A stretch of 24,374 nucleotides of DNA. Source: a virus. A program made the translations under genes and the position numbers. Below are positions 1-7,081 of the stretch, in pieces; position 1 is the first letter of the stretch, and the number at the start of each line of letters is the position of its first letter. The DNA lies in the IMG/VR virus record IMGVR_UViG_3300042434_000066, positions 1 to 24,374 of that record; one strand, given 5' to 3'. Below the pieces are notes generated by a model. That model saw only the letters and a program-made list of their open reading frames with translations, had not been told where the DNA came from and searched no databases.

Positions 1-19
1 AAGCCCGGCAAACCCCTAT

Positions 20-1435
20 ATGTGGTGCATGTCTACAATGCCGCTTGATATTTCCTACACACCGACCCCCACGGTCACCCAGTTCATGCAATCGGACAAG
101 AAGATGCGGGTCATCATGGGCCCTGTCGGCTCCGGTAAGTCCGTGGCCTGCTGCTTTGAGATTATCCGCCGGGCCAGCCAGCAGAAACCGAACGCTCAAG
201 GCATTCGTAAGACCCGCTGCGCTGTGGTCCGCGAAACTGTCCGCCAACTTTCCGATACCACCATCAAAACCTTCCTCGACTGGTTCCCTTCGGGGGTCTG
301 TGGCAACTTCATGCGCACCACCAAGACCTATTTCTTCAAGGTGGGTGACGTGGAGTGCGAGATTATGTTCCGCGCGCTGGATGACGCGGACGATGTGGCT
401 AACCTGAACTCTCTCGAACTGACCTTCGCGTGGTTCAACGAGTGCCGCGACATCCATCCTGACATTGTGGACGCTATGTCTAAGCGGGTGGGGCGATTCC
501 CCAGCGCCAAGGATGGCGGGGCGACGTGGCATGGGATGTGGGCCGATACCAACCCGCCCACCATGGATACGTGGTGGTTCTACCAGATGGAGAAGATCGA
601 CCCCAAGGACGGGGTCAGCCCCAACAACAACGGTTGGGATGTGTTCAAGCAACCCTCAGGCCGGAGCCCCTATGCAGAGAACATCGAGAACTTACCGTCG
701 GGATACTATGATACCCAAGGTCGCTCGGAGGAGTACGTCCGGGTGTTCATTGACGGTGAGTACGGGCTCTCCCTCGCAGGTACGCCGGTGTTCAAATACT
801 TCCGGCCGGACTACCACATGGCAAAGTCTCCGCTGCGTCCCATTACCAACGGCACTCGTCCTATCATTGTCGGCATGGACCTTGGCCTCACACCTGCCGC
901 GGTGATCGGACAGCAGGACCCACGCGGGCGTGCCCTCATTATGGCAGAGGCCGTCAGTTACGACATGGGCATCCAGAGGTTCATGCGCACGGTGCTCAAG
1001 CCCCTGCTCTACGAGAAGTTTGCCGGCGCACCCATCATCATCGTGGTTGACCCGGCCGGTGTCCAGCGGGCGCAGACCGACGAGCGATCCGCGGTCGACA
1101 TCATTAAGGCCGAGGGGTTCAGGGTCATGCCGGCCCGGACCAACAACATCACCCCGCGCATCGCAGCAGTCGACGACTACCTCATGCGACAGGTTGACGG
1201 TGACCCCGGGTTCCTCGTGGACCCCAGCTGCATCCGGCTCAAGGCAGCCCTGATGGGGGGCTACCGGTTCAAGAAGAACGGCGACGGGTTGGAGAAGTCC
1301 GGTGATGCCGGCAAGCACAGCCACATCGGTGACGCGATTAGTTATCTGATGATGCACATCGGCAGTCTCGACAGTGGCGAGATGCTGCACACGCGGCGAG
1401 AGGTGAGACGGGTTGACGCTAAAGGGTGGGCGTGA
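20..1435 (+). CDS. terL: Terminase large subunit (packaging ATPase and nuclease)
   Basis: Motor protein that drives DNA into the prohead at the portal and cuts the concatemer. The ATPase half shows a Walker A motif GPVGSGKS (residues 34-41) and a Walker B-like strand LTFAWFNE (134-141) with E141 as probable catalytic base, followed by TNPP (177-180), which fits the coupling motif. The RNase H-like nuclease half shows three acidic positions: D287 in GMDLG, D344 in VVDPAG and D438 in HIGDAISY. The length of 471 residues is normal and both domains look intact. The start is uncertain: ATGs occur at 20, 29 and 38, none has a clear Shine-Dalgarno, and the frame stays open to the window edge, so the gene may begin upstream. 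It is separated from the virion genes by its own terminator. Confidence 0.95.
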   Translation: MWCMSTMPLDISYTPTPTVTQFMQSDKKMRVIMGPVGSGKSVACCFEIIRRASQQKPNAQGIRKTRCAVVRETVRQLSDTTIKTFLDWFPSGVCGNFMRTTKTYFFKVGDVECEIMFRALDDADDVANLNSLELTFAWFNECRDIHPDIVDAMSKRVGRFPSAKDGGATWHGMWADTNPPTMDTWWFYQMEKIDPKDGVSPNNNGWDVFKQPSGRSPYAENIENLPSGYYDTQGRSEEYVRVFIDGEYGLSLAGTPVFKYFRPDYHMAKSPLRPITNGTRPIIVGMDLGLTPAAVIGQQDPRGRALIMAEAVSYDMGIQRFMRTVLKPLLYEKFAGAPIIIVVDPAGVQRAQTDERSAVDIIKAEGFRVMPARTNNITPRIAAVDDYLMRQVDGDPGFLVDPSCIRLKAALMGGYRFKKNGDGLEKSGDAGKHSHIGDAISYLMMHIGSLDSGEMLHTRREVRRVDAKGWA

Positions 1436-1490
1436 TACATAAAGTGCACCGACGGATTCTCCTCCCTGTTCCGCGGCCTGCTCGACTTAA

Positions 1491-1519
1491 CCCCTCCGGC
1501 CCACCCCCGGAGGGGTTTC
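1491..1519 (+). terminator. Rho-independent terminator after terL
   Basis: A perfect 9-bp GC-rich stem (CCCCTCCGG at 1491-1499 with CCGGAGGGG at 1507-1515) closes a 7-nt loop and runs directly into TTTCTCTT. It lies 55 bp after the terL stop. It is the only hairpin I found in the window that is followed by a T-rich tract. Confidence 0.8.
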
Positions 1520-1521
1520 TC

Positions 1522-1550
1522 TTGCTAGACGCACGACAGTGGGTTATGTT
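1522..1550 (+). promoter_or_regulatory. Sigma70-like promoter for the virion operon (predicted)
   Basis: TTGCTA (1522-1527, 4/6 match to TTGACA) and TATGTT (1545-1550, 4/6 match to TATAAT) are separated by exactly 17 bp. They lie just after the terL terminator and 30 bp before the next start codon. Position and spacing are the main support, since neither box is a strong match. A phage-encoded polymerase promoter in the same gap cannot be excluded. Confidence 0.45.
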
Positions 1551-1579
1551 TTGCAGAACTGCAACAGAGGAGGTCCGTC

Positions 1580-1783
1580 ATGGACAAGAAGACCCCAGTT
1601 AAGACCGGTCGCACGCCGACCACCATGAACAAAGACAACAAAGGCACCGGCTACGCAAAGGTAGCAACCTCAAACAAGCTGGAAGCAGCCGGATTGCGCG
1701 GTGCGGCGAAGAAGATGCGGCGTGAGGCTATCGAGCAGGTAGGTAAGACCTACAGCAAGTCTCGTCCGCGTCCGAAGTTCTGA
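1580..1783 (+). CDS. Small basic protein ahead of portal, unknown function
   Basis: A 67-residue protein rich in Lys and Arg, with no membrane segment. The N-terminal third looks unstructured (Thr, Pro, Lys, Asn). Residues 35-58 could form a basic helix, around LRGAAKKMRREAIEQVGKTY, and the tail ends in SRPRPKF. The start is supported by GAGGAGG about 8 nt upstream. It is the first gene after the promoter-like boxes and lies 12 nt before portal, so it is probably made with the head proteins. Its composition suggests nucleic-acid or packaged-DNA contact, which is inference only. I do not recognise a family. Confidence 0.75.
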   Translation: MDKKTPVKTGRTPTTMNKDNKGTGYAKVATSNKLEAAGLRGAAKKMRREAIEQVGKTYSKSRPRPKF

Positions 1784-1795
1784 GGTGATACCAGC

Positions 1796-3823
1796 ATGGC
1801 AGGTCTGACCATTCTTCGCGTCGTCGGTAACGATGAGCTTGTTCGCCAAGAGCGTGAACAGGCTGAGAAGGACCTTGCAGCGCGGCAGAGCAGCCCTGTC
1901 ATGCTTGGCATCACGGCTTACCTCAAGGAGTGCTGGGACGCATCACGCATCTCGCGTGACCCCATCACCGACATCATGCTCATGGCCATGCGGCAGCGCA
2001 ACGGGGAGTATGAGGCGGATAAGCTCAACGCCATCAGGGCGCAGGGCGGCTCCGAAGTCTACATGATGATTACCGAGGTCAAGTGTCGTGCGGCCGAGAG
2101 CTGGCTGCGGGACATCCTGCTCGACAACGGCTCGCCTCCGTGGGACCTCGTGCCGACACCCATCCCAGACCTGTCGCCCAAAGAGTCAGAAGAACTGCAG
2201 CTGGCCTTCGCCGAGCGCGTGATGGAGATTCTGCAGTCGTCAGGGCAGGCGCCAAGCAAGAGCCAGATCGCCGAGCTTAAAGAGATGGTCGGGCAGGAGT
2301 TCCGGTTCAAAATCTTGCAGGCGGCGCAGAACCGCGTCGACAAGATGCGGATCAAGATCGACGACCAGTTCGCCCAAGGCGGCTGGGCAGACGCGTTCAA
2401 CGAGTTCATCACTGACCTCGTGACTTTCCCGGCGGCGTTCATCAAGGGGCCGATCGTCCGGCGCCAGCGCTACCTCAAGTGGGAAGGCAGCAAGCTCGTT
2501 CCCGGTGAGCGCATTGCGCCTGAGTTCGAGCGCGTCAGCCCGTTTAACATCTACCCTGAGCCGGGCATCACACGCATCAATGATGGCTACCTGTTTGAGT
2601 ACCATGAGATGACGCGGACCCAGCTGGCCGATCTCATCGGCGTGCCGGGCTACGACGACCAAGCCATCCGCAAAGTGCTGGAGATCGGCAACACCCAGTC
2701 GTGGGTGCAGGAGTGGCAGAAGGACTCACGCGAGGAGGAGGAGCGCAAGTTCCACACCGAGCTGCGCCCGACCGAGGTCTACGACGCGTTGGAGTTCTGG
2801 GGCAAGATCAGCGGTCGGATGCTGCAAGAGTGGGGCATGACCGAGGAGGAAGTGCCCGACGTCGACCGCGAGTACGACGCCAACATCTGGTGCGTTGGGA
2901 ACTACATCATCAAGGCGGTGCTCAACTACGACCCGCTGGGCGAGAAGCCCTACGCCAAAACCAGCTTCATCAAGCAGCCCGGCGCCTTCTGGGGCAAGGC
3001 CATCCCCGAGATCATCGAGGACATCCAGAACGTCTGCAACGCAGCAGCCCGGGCTCTGGTCAACAACATGGCGATTGCCTCCGGGCCGCAGGTCGAGGTT
3101 AACCTCGAACGCCTGCCCCCCAACGAGGACATCACCCAGCTGCAGCCGTGGAAAATCTGGCAGGTGCTCAACGACCCACTGGGTTCGTCAGCTCCGGCCG
3201 TGAGGTTTAACCAGCCCAACGACAACGCCAACACGCTCGTGGGGGTCTACGACCGCTTCTCGCGCATGGCTGACGACCACAGCGGCATCCCGGCCTACAT
3301 CTACGGCGACACCAACGTGCAGGGGGCAGGACGCACCGCGTCGGGCCTCTCCATGCTGATGGGCTCCGCGGGCAAGGGGATTCGGCAGGTGGTGATGCAC
3401 ATCGACAACGACGTGCTCAAGACCATCGTGCAACGCCAGTTCGTCTACAACATGCGCTACGATCCCGATGAGTCGATCAAGGGCGACGCACAGGTCGTTG
3501 CTAAGGGCGCCGTTAACCTCGCTGTTAAGGAGACGGTCAACGTCCGCCGCGTGGAGTTCCTCAACGCCACGGCCAACGAGTTCGACATCAACATCATCGG
3601 GCCGCAGGGTCGCGCAGCGCTGCTGCGTGAGGTCGCTAAGGGGCTGCAGATGTCGGTCGATGACATCGTCCCGTCGCGTGAGAAGCTGGCGATGAACGAA
3701 CGGCTTGCCGCCGCAGCGCAGCAGATGCCGGCACCCGGTGGTGGGCAGCCTGCAGGGCAGAACATGGACCTCGCCGGTGCACCGGCTGGAGGGACTAACC
3801 TAATGACCGGGGGGCCGCAGTGA
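1796..3823 (+). CDS. Portal (head-tail connector) protein
   Basis: The portal forms the dodecameric ring at one capsid vertex through which DNA enters and leaves, docks TerL during packaging and later binds the neck adaptors. The 675-residue length fits large podovirus portals. The call rests on general sequence character (helical N-terminal region DPITDIMLMAMRQRNGEYE, long helices near residues 440-560) and on the gene order terL-portal-scaffold-coat. The last 40 residues are rich in Gly, Pro, Gln and Met and probably disordered. An AGGTGAT-type ribosome site precedes the ATG at 1796. The stop overlaps the GTG of the next gene by 4 nt, so the two are likely translationally coupled. Confidence 0.9.
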   Translation: MAGLTILRVVGNDELVRQEREQAEKDLAARQSSPVMLGITAYLKECWDASRISRDPITDIMLMAMRQRNGEYEADKLNAIRAQGGSEVYMMITEVKCRAAESWLRDILLDNGSPPWDLVPTPIPDLSPKESEELQLAFAERVMEILQSSGQAPSKSQIAELKEMVGQEFRFKILQAAQNRVDKMRIKIDDQFAQGGWADAFNEFITDLVTFPAAFIKGPIVRRQRYLKWEGSKLVPGERIAPEFERVSPFNIYPEPGITRINDGYLFEYHEMTRTQLADLIGVPGYDDQAIRKVLEIGNTQSWVQEWQKDSREEEERKFHTELRPTEVYDALEFWGKISGRMLQEWGMTEEEVPDVDREYDANIWCVGNYIIKAVLNYDPLGEKPYAKTSFIKQPGAFWGKAIPEIIEDIQNVCNAAARALVNNMAIASGPQVEVNLERLPPNEDITQLQPWKIWQVLNDPLGSSAPAVRFNQPNDNANTLVGVYDRFSRMADDHSGIPAYIYGDTNVQGAGRTASGLSMLMGSAGKGIRQVVMHIDNDVLKTIVQRQFVYNMRYDPDESIKGDAQVVAKGAVNLAVKETVNVRRVEFLNATANEFDINIIGPQGRAALLREVAKGLQMSVDDIVPSREKLAMNERLAAAAQQMPAPGGGQPAGQNMDLAGAPAGGTNLMTGGPQ

Positions 3824-4047
3824 AGCAGGCCACACCCGAAGTAATCCACGCGCTGGCTAACAGCGTCCGTCAATACCCAGTCATCCAAGAGTGGCTGGGA
3901 GAGTGGCGGATGTCTGAGCTTGAACGGCTGCCCAGCGTGGGACAGAACGTGACACTTGCACAGGGGCGGTGTCAGGTCTTAGGCGAGCTTTACAAGCTCG
4001 TCAGTGAGTCCCCTGACTTAGCAGCAAAGTCCCGTAGGGGCAGCTGA
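3820..4047 (+). CDS. Small conserved-looking protein between portal and scaffold
   Basis: A 75-residue protein starting at GTG 3820, which overlaps the portal stop (GTGA). It appears helical, with segments near residues 5-28 and 44-65. The middle, ELERLPSVGQNVTLAQGRCQ, looks like short proteins I remember between portal and scaffold in aquatic podoviruses. There is no signal peptide or transmembrane segment. The position suggests a head-assembly accessory protein. Function is unknown. Confidence 0.75.
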   Translation: MKQATPEVIHALANSVRQYPVIQEWLGEWRMSELERLPSVGQNVTLAQGRCQVLGELYKLVSESPDLAAKSRRGS

Positions 4048-4079
4048 TCCAACCACGCACACCCGAGAGGAGCGTCCAA

Positions 4080-5072
4080 ATGGCTATTCCCGCGCAAATC
4101 CGCAAACAGTCCGAGGCTGTCGCGAAGCTGTATGAAGAACTCAATCCGACCGACGAGGGCCAGTCCCCGGCGGAGGGTGAGGCCCAGCAGCCGACCGAAG
4201 CCAACGGTGAGGGCGGTTCTGCCGCTGAGTCGGCGCCTGCAGAGCAAGGGCGAACCGGCACCACGAACGATAACCCGACCGCCGAGCAGCGGTATCGTAC
4301 CCTTCAAGGTATGTACAACGCTGATACGGCCCGCCTCCGGGCGGAGAACAATCAGATGGGTCAACGCGTCACTCAGCTCGAACAGCTGATCGCGTCGCTT
4401 TCCGCGCCCCAGCAGGTAAACACTGCACAGGTTGCCGCGGCGAAGCTCATCACCGACAAGGACGTTGAGGATTACGGCGACTCGATTGAGGTCATGCGCC
4501 GTGCCGCCCGCGAAGAAGTTGCTGCATCGCAGCAGGAGGTCGCGGAACTCAAACGGTTGGTCATGCAGATGCAGACCACTGTCGTCCCCAAGGTGGAGAG
4601 CGTTGCACAGCGACAGGCGCTTAACTCTGAGCAGATGTTCTGGTCTGAACTGTCGGCAGAAGTCCCAGATTGGCGTGAAATCAACGCCGAGCAGGGCTTC
4701 CACAACTGGCTGCTTGAAGTCGATCCGTTGTCGGGCGTAGCCCGGCAGTCGTACCTCGACAACGCGCAGAACCAGCTGGATGCACGACGGGTCGCAGGGT
4801 TCTTCAAGACGTGGCAGTCAATGAATGGCGGTTCTGTTGCTCAATCACCTCGGAGCGTAGCCAGCTCTCAACTCGAAAAACAGATTTCCCCCGGGCGTGG
4901 CCGTACCTCAGCGAGCAGCATGACTGCCAATGAGGCCAAGGCATACAACCGGACGGACGTTGCCAAGTTCTTTGACGACGTGCGCAAAGGTCTGTATAAG
5001 GGTCGTGAGCAGGAGCGTGACCGGATCGAACGCGACATCTTCGCCGCACAGCGCGAAGGTCGCATAACATAA
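4080..5072 (+). CDS. Capsid scaffolding protein
   Basis: The scaffold guides assembly of the coat protein into a prohead of the right size and then leaves. Evidence is its place directly before the coat gene and a typical composition: an acidic, low-complexity N-terminal part (about residues 20-70, rich in Glu, Gln, Ala, Pro), heptad-like helices near 70-110 and 135-190, and a highly charged helical C-terminus (REQERDRIERDIFAAQREGR) of the type that binds coat protein in other scaffolds. It is 330 residues long. A GAGAGGAG ribosome site stands before ATG 4080. No protease motif was seen, so processing is not predicted. Confidence 0.85.
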   Translation: MAIPAQIRKQSEAVAKLYEELNPTDEGQSPAEGEAQQPTEANGEGGSAAESAPAEQGRTGTTNDNPTAEQRYRTLQGMYNADTARLRAENNQMGQRVTQLEQLIASLSAPQQVNTAQVAAAKLITDKDVEDYGDSIEVMRRAAREEVAASQQEVAELKRLVMQMQTTVVPKVESVAQRQALNSEQMFWSELSAEVPDWREINAEQGFHNWLLEVDPLSGVARQSYLDNAQNQLDARRVAGFFKTWQSMNGGSVAQSPRSVASSQLEKQISPGRGRTSASSMTANEAKAYNRTDVAKFFDDVRKGLYKGREQERDRIERDIFAAQREGRIT

Positions 5073-5084
5073 ACTGGCTAAGTG

Positions 5085-5090
5085 AAAGGA
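5085..5090 (+). promoter_or_regulatory. Ribosome binding site that fixes the coat-protein start
   Basis: AAAGGA at 5085-5090 lies 6 nt before ATG 5097. An in-frame GTG at 5082 would place this site inside the coding region, so ATG 5097 is the better start for the coat protein. Confidence 0.75.
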
Positions 5091-5096
5091 CACCAC

Positions 5097-6023
5097 ATGG
5101 CCTATCCCGTTGCTCCCGGCCGTCCCGACTACTCGGGGAATTTTATTCCCGAGATTTGGTCCGGCAAACTGATCGAGAACTTCTACGACGCCACCGTGCT
5201 GTCGGCGATCTCGAACACCGACTACGAAGGCGAAATTCGCCGCATGGGCGATACGGTTAACATCCGTACCCAGCCCAACATCACCATCCGTGAGTACGTC
5301 AAGGGTCAGAACCTTGTCGTCGAGAACCCGGATTCGCCCAAGCTGCAGCTGCTCATCGACAAAGGTGAGTACTTCTCCTGCATCGAAGACGACATCGACC
5401 GTGTTCAGTCGGACATCAAGCTGATGGACATGTGGTCGAAAGACGCTTCCGAGCAGATGAAGGTGAAGATCGACCAGCGCGTGCTGACCGATATGCTCCC
5501 CGACATCGCCGCAGCCAACAAGGGTGCCACTGCTGGTCAGCAGTCGGCAGCGTTCAACCTCGGCACGAGCGGCTCGCCGCTGACCGTGACCAAGGACGGC
5601 GCATCGGCCACCACTCCGGTTGTCGACCTGATCGTTGACATGGGCACCGTGCTCGACGAGGCCAACGTGCCGGAGTCGGACCGCTACCTTGTGATCCCGG
5701 CCCGCATGGCTGGTCTCATCAAGAAGTCCGAACTCAAGGATGCTTCGCTGACCGGCGACAGCACCAGCCCGGTCCGCAACGGCCGTCTCGGCATGATCGA
5801 CCGCTTCACCCTCTACGTGTCGCACAACCTGAACGTCTCGTCCGGCAAGACTTCGATCATCGCCGGTCACAAGATGGGCTTCACCTTCGCGTCGCAGATG
5901 ACTGAGATGGAAACTATCCGCGCTCAGTCCACCTTCGGCAACATCGTGCGCGGCCTGCAGGTGTACGGCTACAAAGTCACGAAGCCTGAGGCGCTGGCGC
6001 AAGCCGTCGTCCAGTTCGCATAA
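5097..6023 (+). CDS. Major capsid protein
   Basis: The main shell protein, 308 residues from ATG 5097. The N-terminus MAYPVAPGRPDYSGNFIPE leads into WSGKLIENFYDATVLSAISN and a strand-rich section (EGEIRRMGDTVNIRTQPNIT), a pattern I know from HK97-fold coat proteins of aquatic podoviruses. Gene order (scaffold before, structural protein after) agrees. Codons are uniformly GC-rich at third positions (37 of 60 bases are G or C in 5461-5520), as expected of a highly expressed gene native to this genome. The next gene's ribosome site overlaps the end of this gene (TAAGGAG), which suggests tight co-expression. Confidence 0.9.
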   Translation: MAYPVAPGRPDYSGNFIPEIWSGKLIENFYDATVLSAISNTDYEGEIRRMGDTVNIRTQPNITIREYVKGQNLVVENPDSPKLQLLIDKGEYFSCIEDDIDRVQSDIKLMDMWSKDASEQMKVKIDQRVLTDMLPDIAAANKGATAGQQSAAFNLGTSGSPLTVTKDGASATTPVVDLIVDMGTVLDEANVPESDRYLVIPARMAGLIKKSELKDASLTGDSTSPVRNGRLGMIDRFTLYVSHNLNVSSGKTSIIAGHKMGFTFASQMTEMETIRAQSTFGNIVRGLQVYGYKVTKPEALAQAVVQFA

Positions 6024-6035
6024 GGAGACCAGATC

Positions 6036-6512
6036 ATGGTTGCTTACACTGACTCTCTCGGGTTCTACAAGAACTCGGCTGGCTTCACCGCCAACGGTAC
6101 AGACCGCGTTAGCGTCACCGAGATCGACCTCGATTTCGCTAAGATCGCGGCTGCTCGCACCGCCGCCAGCGCTGCTGCGCTGGGGTCGGGCGACACGCTG
6201 GTCATCGCTGTCCTGCCGAAGGGCTCGTTCGTCCTGTCCGGTGTTGGTACGGTTGTTCGCGCCGAAGGCGCTGCAGCTAACATCGACGTCGGCATTGGCG
6301 GCGGCACCACCGATTTCTGGCTGGATGGTTTCGACCTGAACGCCGCTGTCGGTACCACCGGTGGTTACGCGGATGCTGCAGCTTACTACTGCGCAGTCGA
6401 TACCAACGTCCTGATGACCCTGAACTCGGCCAGCATTGACGCTGCTCGTGTGAAGGTTTCTCTGGCGGTGGTGAACATGGGCGCCGAACTCGGCGAAATC
6501 CCGTCGGCCTAA
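6036..6512 (+). CDS. Structural protein, probable head decoration or minor capsid
   Basis: A 158-residue protein dominated by beta-strand patterns (DTLVIAVLPKGSFVLSGVGT, RVKVSLAVVNM) and rich in Ala and Gly, with no charged clusters, signal peptide or membrane segment. AAGGAG at 6022-6027, joined to the coat stop, gives a strong ribosome site 8 nt before ATG 6036. Its place right after the coat gene and its codon use matching the coat gene suggest an abundant virion protein such as a decoration protein. A UUCG hairpin follows 1 nt after the stop. The decoration role is inferred from position. Confidence 0.75.
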   Translation: MVAYTDSLGFYKNSAGFTANGTDRVSVTEIDLDFAKIAAARTAASAAALGSGDTLVIAVLPKGSFVLSGVGTVVRAEGAAANIDVGIGGGTTDFWLDGFDLNAAVGTTGGYADAAAYYCAVDTNVLMTLNSASIDAARVKVSLAVVNMGAELGEIPSA

Positions 6513-6513
6513 C

Positions 6514-6535
6514 GGTAGGGGCTTCGGCCCCTACC
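6514..6535 (+). other. UUCG-capped 9-bp hairpin after the 6036 gene
   Basis: GGTAGGGGC (6514-6522) pairs perfectly with GCCCCTACC (6527-6535) around a TTCG tetraloop. The sequence after it (TCCAACTCAGG) has no T-tract, so it is a weak terminator at best. An RNA 3'-end stabilising or processing element is a good alternative. Confidence 0.75.
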
Positions 6536-6554
6536 TCCAACTCAGGAGGATAAG

Positions 6555-7031
6555 ATGGGTGTCTATACAGGTATCTCGCAGGACAACGTGCGGATCAACA
6601 GCGGCAATGCAACTCTGCAGACGCTGACCGTAACCGGTTCGGTGACTATCGCTGGTGCTGTCATGAACGTGCGTCAGCGGTTTACGATCGCTGAGATCAA
6701 CGCTGGTGCCACGCTTGTTCCGGCCGTTGCTGGCAAGTCCATCCGCATGGTGTCGTGCAAAGCTATCGCCGTTGGCGGTGCTGCTGGCGCTGTGACCACA
6801 GTGGATGTACTCGGCACGCTGTCCACCGGACGTAAGCTCGTTGCCTTTGCTCAGGCTAACCTGACGCAGAGCACGGTGCTGACCGATGGTGGCACTGGTG
6901 CGGCTGTCCTTGCAGATGGTGCGTCTTACACCGCAAACGACGCGGGTACGGCCGTCACCGTAGGCAAGACTGGCAGCAACGTGACGACTGCAACGCACAT
7001 CGACGTGATCTTCGATTACGTCCTTGTCTAA
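6555..7031 (+). CDS. Beta-rich structural protein, second decoration or head-fibre candidate
   Basis: A 158-residue Ala/Gly/Thr/Val-rich protein with alternating hydrophobic strands (TLTVTGSVTIAGAVMNVRQR, HIDVIFDYVLV). The N-terminal part QTLTVTGSVTIAG resembles the short triple-stranded repeats used in trimeric fibres. AGGAGG (6544-6549) stands 5 nt before ATG 6555, a very strong site. It has the same length as the gene before it and is also followed by a UUCG hairpin, but I see no clear residue identity between the two. A head decoration or head-fibre role is inferred from position and composition. Confidence 0.75.
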   Translation: MGVYTGISQDNVRINSGNATLQTLTVTGSVTIAGAVMNVRQRFTIAEINAGATLVPAVAGKSIRMVSCKAIAVGGAAGAVTTVDVLGTLSTGRKLVAFAQANLTQSTVLTDGGTGAAVLADGASYTANDAGTAVTVGKTGSNVTTATHIDVIFDYVLV

Positions 7032-7036
7032 TAACT

Positions 7037-7058
7037 GCGAGGCCCTTCGGGGCCTCGC
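7037..7058 (+). other. UUCG-capped 9-bp hairpin after the 6555 gene
   Basis: GCGAGGCCC (7037-7045) pairs perfectly with GGGCCTCGC (7050-7058) around TTCG. It begins 6 nt after a stop codon and lacks a T-tract (TACACTCACAAG follows). It has the same architecture as the hairpin at 6514 but an unrelated stem sequence, which implies selection for structure. Confidence 0.75.
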
Positions 7059-7081
7059 TACACTCACAAGAGGACACGCCC

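Noticed and set aside
692-1390. Antisense frame of 232 codons opposite terL
   Set aside because: Complement of a well-conserved TerL region; low-complexity composition and no start signal.
5082-5096. GTG start for the coat protein
   Set aside because: The ribosome site AAAGGA lies between this GTG and ATG 5097, so the ATG is used.
4908-6002. Long antisense reading frame (364 codons) opposite scaffold and coat genes
   Set aside because: It mirrors the GC-rich codon pattern of the coat gene, has no ribosome site and gives a protein rich in His, Val, Asp and Arg with no recognisable domain.
6514-7058. The two UUCG hairpins as rho-independent terminators
   Set aside because: Neither has a T-rich tract after the stem, unlike the terminator at 1491; kept as RNA structures of unclear role.
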